Translations under genes and position numbers: made by a program
In this document: in pieces, positions 14,901-25,190 of the stretch
Position numbering within the stretch: the first letter of the stretch is position 1
Layout: each line of letters opens with the position of its first letter
NCBI GenBank assembly: GCA_964017235.1
Contig: OZ024936.1
Coordinates: 52,379,028-52,443,027, forward strand
Direction: 5' to 3'
DNA length: 64,000 nucleotides
DNA from: Sabellastarte sp. h YS-2021
Taxonomy: Eukaryota; Annelida; Polychaeta; Sabellida; Sabellidae
Notes under the pieces: model-generated
What the model saw: only the letters and a program-made list of their open reading frames with translations
Told to the model about the DNA's origin: nothing
Database searches by the model: none

Positions 14901-17900
14901 ATTAGGGCAAAGTGAAAAAAAAAAGTTCAATTTAGTGAGATAGTATCTCAATTTTTTGAGATACTAAGTCAATTTTTTTAGATAGTTATCTCAATTTTTC
15001 GAGATATTAAGTCAATTTTTCGAGATATTATGTCAATTTTTCGAGAAAGTTATCTCAATTTCTTGAGATATTATGTCAATTTCTTGAGATATTATGTCAT
15101 TTTTTTGAGATAGTTATCAAAAATTGTATATATATCAAAATAAAGATGCAAACTGACAACTATTTTAGGTTTTTTAAATAAGTTATAGTTATATATGTAA
15201 TAGTTATATAAGTTAAATTTCATTGAAGGCACTGTATTATACTGTGCATCAAGTATAACTTACAAAATAAATTCTATTTTTCGTTCCTGATTTTTCTATG
15301 TCTTTAGTGTTTATTTACAACATATAAACTTATTTTCATTTTCATGTGGTTTAAGTTTCTGAGATAAAATATGGCTACTTAATTACTATTAGAAGCCTGA
15401 CTTGTATACTGAACTACTTCCAGCCAGAAGTGGGTGTGAATAATTAGCCAATAATAATGGAGGATTAAGTTGGTACAGCCATGACTTAAGATAGAAGCCA
15501 CAATTGTGATCAATAATTGACCAATCAGAAGCCATGTGGTTACTGATCAGTACTCAACATTATGGGATTAAGTTGATGCAGCCACAACTCACGATGGCGC
15601 GCACATCTCAAGATGTTTGCCACAACTCTTTCCCGCGAGTTGGCGCAAGGAACAACTCAAGTTGTTCCCTGCCACGAGTTGGCGCCTAACATTACCACTG
15701 TCTTAGAAAATCTTCTGATAGGTTTGTGTAGTTTCCCGATCTATCAGATTGTTTTGAGAGTCCCTTAAGATGAAACAGATAAGTTTGGGATAGCTATAAT
15801 ATGGAAAAGATTGCTATATGAGAGTAAGATAGGTGTAAGATCACTATAAGATTAAAAAGATGACAATATGACTGGTTTACAATGTTATAAATCTGATAAG
15901 AATTGGGAAAGGTGTGTGACAATTTCCAACAGTTTAAATTTCTTGTAACCTGTTCCCGACGAGTTTACGAGTGGTCTACTCATAAACCTATCGAAAGTTC
16001 TATATTTTTCACACAGAATCTTTGTATGATGGCTTTATGATCATGAAGATGTATAAGATTCAGTTCCCGATTCCTGAAACTTGACAATTGGGAGAAAGGT
16101 TTATGCTATACCACAACAAGAGGAGAGTGCCCGTGAACGGGCACTGTGTCAGCTGACTGAATGTTTTTGATTTGTGATGGTGATAATGAGAGGAAAGCAT
16201 AATTATCAGGGAAAGGGCTGTACAGAAATACAGTAAATGGTAACTGAACAGCATGTTCGAAAGATATTCCGAAGCTGACAGAAGAAAAGGACAAAAAAGT
16301 TGTGCCCTGCAAATGGTATTATGAAATAAAGTAACAAGGTAATTGTTTAAGTGTAAAAAGTAGGTTAAAAATATTTAAAGAAATACCATAAATGCAATAT
16401 CCTCGTTCGACCATGAAGAAGGGGTCCAAAGGTCAAATCTGACCATACCAAAAGATTCCCAGCCAAAGAATTTAGGATGGTTTACCATCCCAAACCTCTC
16501 GGACCAATAATAAGTGAGTCATAGGCACTTTTTAAGTTTGGCTATCCTTGTTTGACCTTGACGGAGGGGTCCAAGGTCAAATCCGACCACACAAAAAAAT
16601 TTCCAGCCCATGATTTCCTGTAGCTTGTTTACCATCCCAAACCTGTAGGACCAATAATAAGCGAGTTCTAAGCAATTGTAAGTTTGGCTATCCTCAATTG
16701 ACCTTGAAGGAGGGGTCCCAGGTCAAATCTGACCACACCAAAAGAATCCCAGCCCATGATTTCCTATAAGTTGGTTTACCATCCCAAACCTCCAAGACCA
16801 ATAATACGCGAGTTATAAGCACTTTAAGTTTGGCTATCTTCATTTGACTTGGAAGGAGGGGTCTAAGGTGAAATCTGACCACACCAAAAGATTCCCAGCC
16901 CATGATTTTCTATAGGTTGGTTTTTCATTCCAAACCTCTAGGACCAATAATAAGCGAGTTATAAGCACTTTTAAGTTTGGCTATCCTCATTTGACCTTGA
17001 AGGAGGGGTCCAAGGTGAAATCTGACCACACCAAAAAATTCCCAGCTCATGAATTTCTATAGGTTGGTTTTCATTCCAAACCTCTAGGACCAATAATAAG
17101 CGAGTTATAAGCACTTTTATGTTTGGCTATCCTCATTTGACCTTGAAGGAGGGTTCCAAGGTCAAATCGGACCATATTAACAGATTCCCAGCCCATGATT
17201 TCCTACAGGTTGGATACAATGATTTACTCAACAGTGAGAACCTGAAAGAAGCTATTGCTCAGCTATGCCATGACATAGAGGTCTGCAATTTCACTATGTT
17301 ATAGCTGACCAAAACGTCTGTGAATAACATATTTAACAAAATACTCTAAATGTAATAGTTTTCAAGTTACAACTGATTTACTCAAGAGTGAGAACCTCAA
17401 AGTAACTATTACTCAGCTATGCAATGAGCTACAAGTCTGAATTTTTGCTCTGTTATAGCTGACCTAAAAGTAGGTGAACAACATATTTAAGCAAAATACT
17501 GTAAATGCAATAGTTTTCAAGTTACAACTGATTTACTCAATAGTGAGAACCTGAAAATAGCTATTGCTCCGCTATGCCATGAGCTATAGGTCTGTAATTT
17601 CACTATGTTATAGCTAACCCAAAAGTAGGTGAACAATATATTTTAACAAAATACTCCAAATGCAATATTTTTCAAGTTATAGCCGATTTACTCAACAGTC
17701 AGTGCCTGAGAATAGCTATTGCTCAGTTGTGCCATGAGCTACAGGTCTGTAATTTCACTATGTTATAGCTGACCCAAAAGTAGCTGAATAACATATTTGC
17801 ACAAATTTCTGTAAAGGCAATAGTTTTCCAATTACAACTGATTTACTCAACAGTGAGAACTTCAAAGTAGCTATTACTCAGCTATGCAATGAGCCACAGG

Positions 17901-20794
17901 TCTGGAACTTCACTATGTTATAGCTGACCCGAAAATAGGTGAATAACATATTGAAACAAAATACTCTAAATGCAATACTTTCCAAGTTATAAGTGATTTA
18001 CTCAACAGTGATAACCTAAAAGTAGCTATTACTCAGCTATGCCATGAGCTACAGGTCTGAAATTTTACTATGTTATAGCTGACCCAAAAGTAGCTGAATA
18101 ACATATTTATACTAAATTCTCTAAATGCAATAGTTTTCAAATTATAAGTGATTTACTCAACATTGAGAACATCAAAGTAGCTATTACTCAGCTATGCAAT
18201 GAGTCACAGGTCTGGAACTTCACTATGTTATAGCTGAACCCAAAATAGGTGAATAACATATTGAAACAAAATACTCTAAATGCAATAATTTCCAAGTTAT
18301 AAGCGATTTACTCAACAGTGATAACCTAAAAGTAGCTATTACTCAGCTATGCCATGAGCTACAGGTCTGAAATTTTACTATGTTATAGCTGACCCAAAAG
18401 TAGGTGAACAACATATTTAAGCAAAATACTGTACATGCAATAGTTTTCAAGTTACAACTGATTTACTCAATAGTGATGACCTAAAAGTAGCTATTACTCA
18501 GCTATGCCATGAGCTACAGGTCTGAAATTTTACTATGTTATAGCTGACCCAAAAGTAGCTGAATAACATATTTATACTAAATTCTCTAAATGCAATACTT
18601 TTGCAATTACAACTGATTTACTCAATAGTGAGAACCTCAAAGTAGTTATTACTCAGCTATGCAATGAGCTACAGGTCTGAAATTTTACTATGTTATAGCT
18701 GACCCAAAAGTAGGTGAATAACATATTTAAGCAAAATACTCTAAATGCAATAGTTTTCAAGTTACAACTGATTTACTCAATAGTGATGACCTAAAAGTAG
18801 CTATTACTCAGCTATGCCATGAGCTACAGGTCTGAAATTTTACTATGTTATAGCTGACCCAAAAGTAGCTGAATAACATATTTATACGAAATTCTCTAAA
18901 TGCAATAGTTTTCCAATTACAACTGATTTACTCAATAGTGAGAACTTCAAAGTAGCTATTACTCAGCTATGCTATGACCTACAAATCTGAAATTTCACTA
19001 TGTTATAGCTGGCCCAAAAGTAGCTGAATAACATATTTATATGAAATTCTCTAAATGCAATAGTTTTGCAATTACAACTGATTTACTCAATAGTGAGAAC
19101 CTCAAAGTAGTTATTACTCAGCTATGCCATGAGCTACAGGTCTGAAATTTCACTATGTTATAGCTGACCCAAAAGTAGGTGAACAACATATTTAAGCAAA
19201 ATACTGTAAATGCAATAGTTTTCAAGTTACAACTGATTTACTCAATAGTGATGACCTAAAAGTAGCTATTACTCAGCTATGCCATGAGCTACAGGTCTGA
19301 AATTTTACTATGTTATAGTTGACCCAAAAGTAGCTGAATAACATATTTATACTAAATTCTCTAAATGCAATAGTTTTCCAATTACAACTGATTTACTCAA
19401 TAGTGAGAACTTTAAAGTAGCTATTACTCAGCTATGCCATGACCTACAGATCTGAAATTTCACTATATTATAGCTGGCCCAAAAGTAGCTGAATAACATA
19501 TTTATACGAAATTCTCTAAATGGAATAGGTTTTAAGTTACAAGTGATTTACTCAATAGTGAGAACTTCAAAGTAGCTATTACTCAGCTATGCAATGAGCC
19601 ACAGATCTGAAACTTCACTATGTTATAGCTGATCCCAAAATAGGTGAATAACATATCGAAACAAAATACTGTAAATGCAATAGTTTCCAAGTTATAAGCG
19701 ATTTACTCAACAGTGATAACCTAAAAGTAGCTATTACTCAGCTATGCCATGAGCTACAGGTCTGAAATTTTACTATGTTATAGCTGACCCAAAAGTAGCT
19801 GAATAACATATTTATACGAAATTCTCTAAATACAATAGTTTTGAAGTTATAAGCGATTTACTCAACAGTGATAACCTAAAAGTAGCTATTACTCAGCTAT
19901 GCCATGAGCTACAGGTCTAAAATTTTACTATGTTATAGCTGACCCAAAAGTAGCTGAATAACATATTTATACGAAATTCTCTAAATGCAATAGTTTTTAA
20001 GTTACAAGTGATTTTACTCATGATGGAAGTTACTGAAAAGCCCAAAAGTAGCTATTACTCACTTAGCTATTGAGACAGGCACCCAATTTACTCACCATAT
20101 TGTAGCTATGAAAAAAGTAGCTGAATAACATATTTTAACAAAATGCTCTAAATGCAACACTTTTCAAGTTATAAATGATTTTGTGCATGATTTCATGAAT
20201 TTTAATGCATTAAAAATTATTAAAAAAATTTATTAAAAAAAAAGTAAGACAGATCCAGGTCTCATACTCACACAAGAGAATCTACCTGTGGCCTAGTACA
20301 TATATGCAAGATATGAGAGAAATCCCTGCAATAGTCACTGAGAAAATTGTGATTAAGTGTTGAAATTTTCACACTTTTGGTGGGGGTACCCCCCTTGTAA
20401 TGTCTCTAGCAAACAGACGAACAGACAGATTTGCATGCCTTGAACAATTTTTTATCCTCGATAGATAAGGTATCTTTTAAAAAAAACAGCACGTCTCTAG
20501 GCCTTGTAGTTTTGGAGGAGAAGTTGTTCACGCGGACGCGTACGCATACGCCCACGCCGCAGAGTGACGACATAATGTCAGCTGACTGACAAGTCAGCTG
20601 ACATAAAAATGGAATATAATAAAATAGCGATTGTACCTTGAAATATATAAGTAATGAGAAAACTACATTGCCAAAAGTAACATAGAAATATTGTTGTATG
20701 ATCAGTACTTACTGCAGGTAAGATTGCCAGTTCACTCGGTTTGCTCGAACCTCATTTGCCCTAACCTGAAGTGGACTGGTGGCCGTATAGACCC
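2861..20794 (-). CDS. ATP6V1H: V-type proton ATPase subunit H (partial gene, 10 internal exons)
   Basis: Subunit H is a cytosolic HEAT/armadillo-type regulator that couples the V1 ATPase sector to the membrane Vo sector and silences free V1. Ten minus-strand exons with GT-AG borders and continuous reading phase give 1,087 coding bases (about 362 residues; the animal protein is about 480). Order on the minus strand: 20794-20713, 14823-14724, 12441-12352, 10207-10094, 8777-8673, 6271-6174, 5559-5452, 4963-4879, 4360-4182, 2986-2861. Recognised family motifs run in the expected order, from [12 protein letters not shown] to [16 protein letters not shown]. The exon 5/6 junction joins directly, as in the animal isoform lacking the roughly 18-residue insert. 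The initiator exon was not found right of 20794. The C-terminal part (after NEKNYELLK) is not visible in 1-2860 and should lie off the left edge. Introns carry many mobile elements. Identification is by family recognition from memory. Confidence 0.95.
3083..3303 (-). repeat. tRNA-derived SINE, family 1 (diverged copy)
   Basis: On the minus strand it has a diverged tRNA-like head and the body ggtagttgct...tactggtttcctctgccca, then the tail ending acacaaaataagtaaatac. It shares the body with copies at 8420, 14266 and 33627. A possible short direct repeat, tgtattg, flanks it. Confidence 0.75.
3537..3758. mobile_element. 225-bp TIR MITE, diverged copy
   Basis: It matches the intact copy at 7367-7591 along its length but in the opposite orientation, with the end motifs ttaagaaatctaaaat and gaattttagat. 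It is about 222 bp. No coding capacity. Confidence 0.75.
3905..4045. repeat. Short direct repeats (ccaggcgtt)
   Basis: The phrase accaggcgtt with a following ttgaa recurs four to five times in about 120 bp. It is a short irregular tandem repeat within an ATP6V1H intron and of unknown origin. Confidence 0.5.
4182..4360 (-). CDS. ATP6V1H: ATP6V1H exon i
   Basis: 179 bp, acceptor tttgtag, donor gtaaga. It reads NLLAK, then [20 protein letters not shown] and [13 protein letters not shown], and ends inside a Ser codon. It matches the TERET...QCKVLK and DDxDIxEDIxFL signatures. Confidence 0.96.
4879..4963 (-). CDS. ATP6V1H: ATP6V1H exon h
   Basis: 85 bp, acceptor ttccag, donor gtaagt. It completes a Lys codon and reads [19 protein letters not shown] then IRIILATFH, the conserved helical repeat preceding the Thr-Glu-Arg-Glu-Thr motif. 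Confidence 0.95.
5452..5559 (-). CDS. ATP6V1H: ATP6V1H exon g
   Basis: 108 bp, acceptor ttttag, donor gtaagt. After completing the split Ala codon it reads [16 protein letters not shown] and [19 protein letters not shown], the conserved FQxQYQ...FxxWxLxFxP segment. Confidence 0.95.
6174..6271 (-). CDS. ATP6V1H: ATP6V1H exon f
   Basis: 98 bp, acceptor tttacag, donor gtaagt. It reads [19 protein letters not shown] then [13 protein letters not shown] and ends two bases into a codon. The upstream intron holds a truncated Helitron-like element starting within about 15-20 bp of this acceptor. Confidence 0.95.
6284..6655 (-). mobile_element. Helitron-like element, 3'-truncated (TTATCTCCCGCC family)
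   Basis: The minus-strand start is TTATCTCCCGCC at 6655, forming a terminal hairpin with ggcgggagat. The following sequence matches the 5' part of the full element at 49643-51676, including the motifs catcacactggttgtttctc and agctaagtgagtaatagc. Similarity stops near 6284, about 13 bp from the acceptor of ATP6V1H exon f, so the 3' end is missing. Confidence 0.75.
6702..7113. mobile_element. MITE with CAGGGTGTATCCA inverted ends
   Basis: 412 bp with terminal inverted repeats CAGGGTGTATCCA...TGGATACACCCTG. Sub-terminal stretches repeat tttccatgact. The direct flanks are tcaata (6696-6701 and 7114-7119). The CAGGG start resembles hAT-type ends, but only 6 bp of duplication are visible, so the superfamily is uncertain. 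Confidence 0.8.
7367..7591. mobile_element. 225-bp TIR MITE, intact reference copy
   Basis: Ends are GAGTAAGAAATCTAAAATTC and its inverse complement, extending over 24 bp or more, flanked by TA dinucleotides (7365-7366, 7592-7593). It has no ORF. TA duplication suggests mobilisation by a Tc1/mariner-type transposase (inference). This uninterrupted copy is the empty-site reference for the Helitron insertions at 41005, 46663 and 59224. Confidence 0.88.
8420..8651 (-). repeat. tRNA-derived SINE, family 1, with 12-bp target duplication
   Basis: On the minus strand the head is ggggccacggtggcagagtg and the B-box-like gttcagttcc, with the body motif ggtagttgcttgccgttggt and a tail of aaataaataaat. 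It is flanked by perfect direct repeats ttatattcagtg at 8408-8419 and 8652-8663. The right duplication ends 9 bp from exon e. Confidence 0.92.
8673..8777 (-). CDS. ATP6V1H: ATP6V1H exon e
   Basis: 105 bp (35 codons, phase 0), acceptor cttgtag, donor gtaagt. It reads [20 protein letters not shown] and then [19 protein letters not shown] target-site duplication ends only 9 bp beyond its splice donor. Confidence 0.95.
9507..9848. mobile_element. Foldback MITE with roughly 80-bp inverted ends
   Basis: Left arm 9507-9583 and right arm about 9771-9848 are inverse complements with a few mismatches. Key shared motifs are gtgtacgtacac and gcggcttacgacatccgacg. The interior repeats tttgcgaca/acagcgattttt. 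Any ORF across it is a by-product of the palindrome. Confidence 0.85.
9960..10062 (-). mobile_element. 5' fragment of Helitron-like element (TTATCTCC family)
   Basis: The minus-strand start is TTATCTCCTGCCGGGC at 10062, with a terminal hairpin to gggagat and then attataaaatgca and a gtgtg-rich stretch, as in the copy ending at 6655. Only about 100 bp are recognisable. Confidence 0.6.
10094..10207 (-). CDS. ATP6V1H: ATP6V1H exon d
   Basis: 114 bp (38 codons, phase 0), acceptor atctag, donor gtaaga. It reads [18 protein letters not shown] and then [18 protein letters not shown], matching the conserved PFLxMLNRxD motif. Confidence 0.95.
10551..10654. repeat. Imperfect palindrome, 44-bp arms
   Basis: Arms 10551-10594 and 10610-10654 pair with roughly 80% match around a 15-bp loop (the outer arm begins tatacagaaaagatatatca). 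It is probably a small foldback element. Nothing indicates an expressed hairpin RNA. Confidence 0.6.
10982..12145 (-). mobile_element. Helitron-like element, TTATGTCCACC family, short copy
   Basis: It starts on the minus strand with TTATGTCCACC at 12145, a perfect terminal hairpin (tgtccacccc/ggggtggaca), and ends CTAG at 10982, preceded by an aggxxxxcct stem. The flanks are A and T, the canonical Helitron insertion dinucleotide. The core holds about 3.5 copies of the 169-bp unit seen at 54.2-56.8 kb. The 3' segment (10982-11180) matches 56830-57033 inversely. No RepHel coding region, so it is non-autonomous. 1,164 bp. Confidence 0.85.
11180..11800 (-). repeat. 169-bp satellite units inside the Helitron
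   Basis: About 3.5 tandem units containing ctatctccttaaccgtgcga, ttttcgaccca and aaaatggcggccattttgaa. The units create several short overlapping ORFs that are not genes. Confidence 0.9.
12352..12441 (-). CDS. ATP6V1H: ATP6V1H exon c
   Basis: 90 bp (30 codons, phase 0 at both ends), acceptor tttcag, donor gtatga. It reads [16 protein letters not shown] followed by [14 protein letters not shown], one of the best conserved stretches of subunit H. Confidence 0.96.
12450..14230. other. Intron DNA, nothing recognised
   Basis: AT-rich intron between ATP6V1H exons b and c. I see no coding similarity, no clear repeat boundary and no RNA gene. Short ORFs here have no recognisable composition or motif. 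Confidence 0.6.
14266..14466 (-). repeat. tRNA-derived SINE, family 1, 5'-truncated
   Basis: It shares ggtagttgcttgccgttggt and the aaataaata tail with the copy at 8420 but lacks the first part of the tRNA-like head. It is flanked by perfect 14-bp direct repeats gttcaggaactgtt at 14252-14265 and 14467-14480. Confidence 0.9.
14724..14823 (-). CDS. ATP6V1H: ATP6V1H exon b
   Basis: 100 bp, acceptor cacag, donor gtaaac. Its first base completes the split Gln codon of exon a. It then reads [16 protein letters not shown], aligning with the GQMIS-containing segment of the family. The rest of the exon is more divergent. Confidence 0.92.
14937..15115. repeat. Short palindromic tandem repeat (tatctcaatttttxgagata)
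   Basis: About eight repetitions of the block tctcaatttttygagata or tgtcaatttttygagatat, each able to form a small hairpin through tctca/tgaga. It lies in the intron upstream of ATP6V1H exon b. Confidence 0.85.
16390..17215 (-). repeat. Roughly 150-bp satellite (shared with 45.3-46.3 and 47.0-49.4 kb)
   Basis: Units contain gaccaataataagcgagttat, aagtttggctatcctc and ttgaccttgaaggaggggtc. Five to six copies. The same unit occurs in another Helitron at 46663-49458. Confidence 0.9.
17215..20060 (-). repeat. 155-bp satellite array, about 18 units
   Basis: Key phrases are gatttactcaacagtgagaa, ctattactcagctatgccat, actatgttatagctgaccca and ctaaatgcaatagttttcaa. Spacing is close to 155 bp. Two or three unit subtypes alternate. 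Confidence 0.92.
20713..20794 (-). CDS. ATP6V1H: ATP6V1H exon a (most N-terminal exon found)
   Basis: 82 bp. The acceptor ttgtag precedes 20794 and the donor gtaagt follows 20713. It begins with two bases of a split codon and reads VYTATSPLQ then [13 protein letters not shown], matching the N-terminal helix region of subunit H. It contains no ATG, so the start codon lies in an upstream exon that was not identified. Confidence 0.93.
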
Positions 20795-20799
20795 CTACA

Positions 20800-21592
20800 A
20801 TACAAATTAACTGTGCATGTGCTGAAAAAGCCTGAAATCTTATACTTTCATATGTCATATGAAAGACAACTTAATTCTTCTTGTATCTTATAAATTTCAC
20901 AATTCCTATCTTTTTGTAAACAGGCGTATTTAACTAATTTTCCTGCAACAAATATAGGAAGATGGCCTTATAATTTTGAAAACTTTAATGGTCAAACTTC
21001 CAATACACCTGAATATAGGCTTAACTACATTCCGGTACATCATACAACAGACCATTTTTGACCATAAAATTTAAAACACCAAGACCTAAAGGCACTCTGA
21101 AATGTTGGATTTACATTTAATCAATATCATCTTGCTTTTACAGCTTACCTTTTCAATTTACTTGTTATTCAAGGTCTTGTAAATATTATTAATGAATAAT
21201 TGTCACAGGCTAAATTAAAATCCAAGTGGATTTTAAATCTGCCTAGGTGAAATCAAAATTGTGATCTTGCCAAGGTGACATTACAATTGTAACCTCGCTA
21301 TCTTTATTAAAGGTGAAATTAAAGTTTTGATTTTGACCAGGCAAATTTTAAATCTGCCTAGACCAATCTTAAAAAATTTCTAAATTTTAAATCAAACTTT
21401 AATTCCACCTAGGCAAATTTCAAATCTGCCTAAACCAAGTTTAAATTTTACTTTTGCCTTGGCAATACAAAATTTTGATTAATTACATATTTTATTAAGA
21501 CATAGTAAAATAACAATTTACAATGGTAATTTATTTATTTTCACACATTCCCAATCCATGATTTTAAACACGATTTCACAGGTAGTATATAA
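20800..21592. repeat. Intron/upstream DNA with an imperfect foldback at about 21205-21475
   Basis: No exon recognised. The part 21205-21475 repeats aaatctgcctag and its inverse in several places (ccacctaggcaaatttcaaa), suggesting an old foldback repeat. The rest shows nothing recognisable. Confidence 0.5.
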
Positions 21593-23730
21593 TTAGAGAT
21601 TGCGTCTTGACGCAGTGTATCCCCGGACGGGACATAGTTAAGGCGTGAATATGTCAGTCTTGAGCCTGTTTCCTGGAGCACCAGGTCAGGATTCTCCATA
21701 GTACCAGATTACTCCCAAAAGCTAATCACTAGTTCTTTCTCTTATATCTGTCTTTAAAAATTACATTTCATGGATCCAGAAGATCCATATAGTGATCCGG
21801 ATCACTTCCAAAATTCAATCATTGCATCCTTTCACCTTTTCAGACATATTCTAAAAAATTTCATCAAAATCCATCCATAAGTTTTTTAGTTATCTTGTAC
21901 ACAAACACATCTGGCAGCCTGGATCCACATGATCCCGACAGTGATCCAGATTACTCCCAAAAACTAATCACTTGTTCTTTGTCCCATTTAAGACATTTCC
22001 TGAAAATTTCATAAAAATCCATCCATGACTTTTTGAGGTATTTGTCTTTAAAAATTACATTTCTTGGATCCAGAAGATCCAGATAGTGGTCCAGATCACT
22101 CGCAAAATTGAATCATTTCTTCCTTTTACCACTTCTTCCTTGTACCATTTGTAACATAACCTGAAAATATGAAAGTCCATCCCAAGATTATGTGGCAGCC
22201 TGGATCCAGATGATCCAGACAGTGATCCAGATCACTCCAAAAATTTAATCACTTGTTCCTTGTACCATTTAGGCCATTTGCTGAAACAATCCATCCATAA
22301 CTTTTTGCGGTATCTGTCTTTAAAAAATACATTTCAAGGATCAATAAGATCCATATAGTGATCCAGATCACTTCCAAAATTCAATCATTTCATCCTTTTA
22401 CCTTTTCAGACATATCCTGAAAATTTCATCAAAATCTGTCCATAAGTTTTTGATTTATCTTGTACACATCTGGCAGCCTGGATCCAGATGATCCAGATCA
22501 CTCCCAAAATCTAATCACTTGTTCCTTGTCCCATTTAGGACATTTCCTGAAAATTTCATCAAAATCCACCCATGACTTTTTGAGCTATTTGTCTTTAAAA
22601 TTATATTTCATGGATCCAGAAGATCCAGATAGTGGTCCAGATCACTCACAAAATTGAATCATTTCTTCCTTTTTTACCACTTCTTCCTTTTACCATTTGC
22701 AACATATCCTAAAAATATCATCAAAATTCATCCTAAAATTATGTTGCAGCCTGGATCCAGATGATCCAGACAGTGATCCAGATCACACCAAAAATGTAAT
22801 CACTTGTTCCTTGTACCATTTAGGTCATTTGCTGAAAATGTCATCACAATCCATCCATAACTTTTTGAGGTATCTGTCTTTAAAAAATTACATTTCATGG
22901 ATCGAGAAGATCCATATAGTGATCCGGATCACTTCCAAAATTCAACCATTTCATCCTTTTACCTTTTCAGACATATCCTGAAAATTTCATCAAAATCCAT
23001 CCATAAGTTTTTGAGCTATATTGTACACAAACACATCTGGCAGCCTGGATCCGGATGATCCAGACACTGATCCAGATTACTCCCAAAATCTAATCACTTG
23101 TTCTTTGTCCCATTAAGGACATTTCCTGAAAATTTCATCAAAATGCACCCATAAATTTTTGAGTTATCTGTCTTTAAAAATTAAATTTCATGGATCCAGA
23201 AGATCCAGACAGTGATCCGGATCACTCCCAAAATTTAATCATATCTTCCTTTAACTTCGGACATATCCTGAAAATTTTATCAAAATCCATCTGTCAGTTT
23301 TTGAGTTATCTTGTTCACAAACAAACAAAGAGAGGGCCAAAAATGACCCTCGGTCAGGTACTTTGGCGGTCAGTGGATGACCTTCAATGAAGAGCCTCAA
23401 GGTCAAATTTCTGCATGCTTACAGAGGACATATATATGTATTATATATACCAGCCATAGGATGATCTGACTTTCTGTATAGGAGAACTGGGCCAAAAAGT
23501 GAAAAAATGGCCAAATACTGACCTTTAAGAGGCCACCAGTGTCCTTGAGATTGAAGGTCAAGGTCACAAAACAATAGCGTTCGTGGCATTGCCCATATAT
23601 ACCCACATACCAAATTTGAAAGTTCTAACTAAAATAGTTTTTAAGTTATTGCATCCAAAAGGAAATCTCTGCGGCGGCGGCGTGACCGTACTGAATCCTA
23701 AGTATCCCCGACTTTCGTCCGGGGATACAA
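21593..23730 (-). mobile_element. Helitron-like element, TTGTATCCCC family
   Basis: On the minus strand it begins TTGTATCCCCGGAC (23730) with a terminal hairpin closing as gggggatac-like sequence. It ends with the hairpin tgcgtcaagacgca then atctCTAA at 21593. The flanks are A and T. This matches Helitron 3' ends (hairpin a few bases before CTRR). The core is a satellite of diverged roughly 140-bp half-units. No coding region. 2,138 bp. Confidence 0.87.
21770..23310 (-). repeat. Composite satellite, 275-295 bp made of two roughly 140-bp halves
   Basis: On the plus strand the halves are marked by ggatccagatgatccagaca and ggatccagaagatccatata, each followed by gtgatccagatcact and gaaaatttcatcaaaatcca. 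Five to six composite copies. Confidence 0.9.
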
Positions 23731-23796
23731 TAAAGTACATGAATTAACATATAAACATCAGTTGACACACATAAACATAAAATGATCTAAAAACTA

Positions 23797-24068
23797 GTAG
23801 AGCTGTGGCACGACCCCACATAAAACTACAGATTTGCACAAAATCATTTTCTGTTGAATAAAACTTGATAATTTAAAAGTGACTGAAAAATGGTTTGAAA
23901 TAGTTAAAAACAGTAGATATTAAGTCAAGGGCACAGCATATACAATATGTGCATAAAATATACGCTATTTTACACAGCTTTTACAGCAAAAAGAACATTT
24001 ATCATTTGTATGGTACTTGTGTTTTATGCAAATCTCTAGTTCTATGTGGGGTCTTGCCACGGCTCTAC
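23797..24068. mobile_element. Foldback MITE (gtagagctgtggcacgaccc ends)
   Basis: The left arm gtagagctgtggcacgaccc, then acataaaactacagatttgc, pairs with the right arm ending ggggtcttgccacggctcta over about 50 bp. 272 bp, non-coding. Confidence 0.8.
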
Positions 24069-24730
24069 ACTTAGGTGGTAACCAGGTAACCATGTCTGGT
24101 AAAGTCAATTATAAAAAAATTTTAAATCTAATTCAAATGACACTTTTATTCGGGTGACAATTGGGAAGACTATATATTGAGTTATCATCCAAAGACTTTT
24201 CTCTTTTAGTCTATCAGCTTCATGACTCTCGTGACCATGGCAGTTCATGACCAATAACTTGTACCCACAACTCATATCCAATATATAATTAACACTTTCA
24301 TCAAAAATAGAAAATATTGTTGAGATTCACCATGGAATCCTGTGATCTCATATATGCACATACATGAATAGTTATAAGTTATACATGTACAAGAATATAA
24401 AGTATTTGATATTCAACTAACTGGATGTTCCTACATAAAATACTTGATCATCAAGCAGCATTTCTATGTATAAAATATAAAATACTGTTGGAAATCCCCA
24501 CGGAATTTGGTGACAATAGATTTCTTCATTCATATTACATTAAATATTTCATATTTAAACAGAAGTAATTTTTATTGTTATAAAATATTGTTTTACTTGG
24601 TAGTAGTATTTGTGTACGAGCTGTGGGTAAAAGTTGTTGGGCACAAGCTGCTGTGGTCATGAGTTGCATGTAAACACAGCTTCATGGACAAGTACAGCTC
24701 TGTTGTTTTACACACCTGTCACTAATGTTA
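24069..24730. other. Nothing recognised
   Basis: AT-rich DNA without exon-like, RNA-like or bounded repeat sequence that I can identify. Confidence 0.5.
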
Positions 24731-24732
24731 GT

Positions 24733-25188
24733 AGACCGAGTCTCTGTCCCATCGCTCTTTGCTATTGATATACTGATGGACAAAATGGCAAGGGACAGAG
24801 CTCACATGTACCCGTTTTCTGTGTAAACCTTGAACTGTGGGGAATTATTGTATTCACTTTAAAAAGTTATTGTTATGTCTATTATAGCTGTATCCAGTTT
24901 CCAATACATATGTTGTTAAATTAAACTGCTTTTAGAAGCCAGGAATTTCTTTTGTAGAGAACTATGTAATGTTGAAGGTTTGTTTACATTTTGAAAATAG
25001 GTTGAAATATATATGTGACAGTTTGATTGGCATTAAATATAAGTGAACGGCACATGTACATACCTTTAAGAAACCAAATAACACTTTACACTTGTGGTAA
25101 TATGTGTACAAATATGCTGTTCAAAATTTACACAGAAAACAGGTATATGTGAGCTCTGTCCCTCGCCATTGCGTAAGATCAGAAATAT
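24733..25188. mobile_element. Foldback element, copy 1 (agaccgagtctctgtccc end)
   Basis: The left arm agaccgagtctctgtccc...atggcaagggacagagctca pairs with the right region gagctctgtccctcgccatt near 25151-25170. The right end is interrupted at about 25190 by another MITE. It shares both arms and interior with the copy at 26653-27320. Confidence 0.75.
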
Positions 25189-25190
25189 GT

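Larger units (their letters stand above)
16117..20606 (-). mobile_element. Large Helitron-like (Helentron/pearl-type) element, copy B
   Basis: On the minus strand it starts TTATGTCAGCTGAC (20606) and ends with the hairpin gtgcccgttcacgggcac followed by tctcctCTTG (16117). The host bases are T on both sides. The palindrome GTCAGCTGAC occurs near both ends, an arrangement like the sub-terminal repeats of Helentron/HINE elements. The core is about 18 units of a 155-bp satellite (17.2-20.05 kb) plus about five units of a roughly 150-bp satellite (16.4-17.2 kb). No helicase or Rep ORF. 4,490 bp. It is the inverse of the element at 41005-46564. Confidence 0.82.

Noticed and set aside
16106-16312. 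ORF with a hydrophobic, His-rich peptide, also at 46370-46591
   Set aside because: It is the conserved 3' end of the Helentron-like element, present in both copies because the DNA is shared. Frame is not preserved beyond it.
17215-20060. CRISPR-like or centromeric array
   Set aside because: Units are tandem without spacers, bounded by transposon ends, in a eukaryotic intron.
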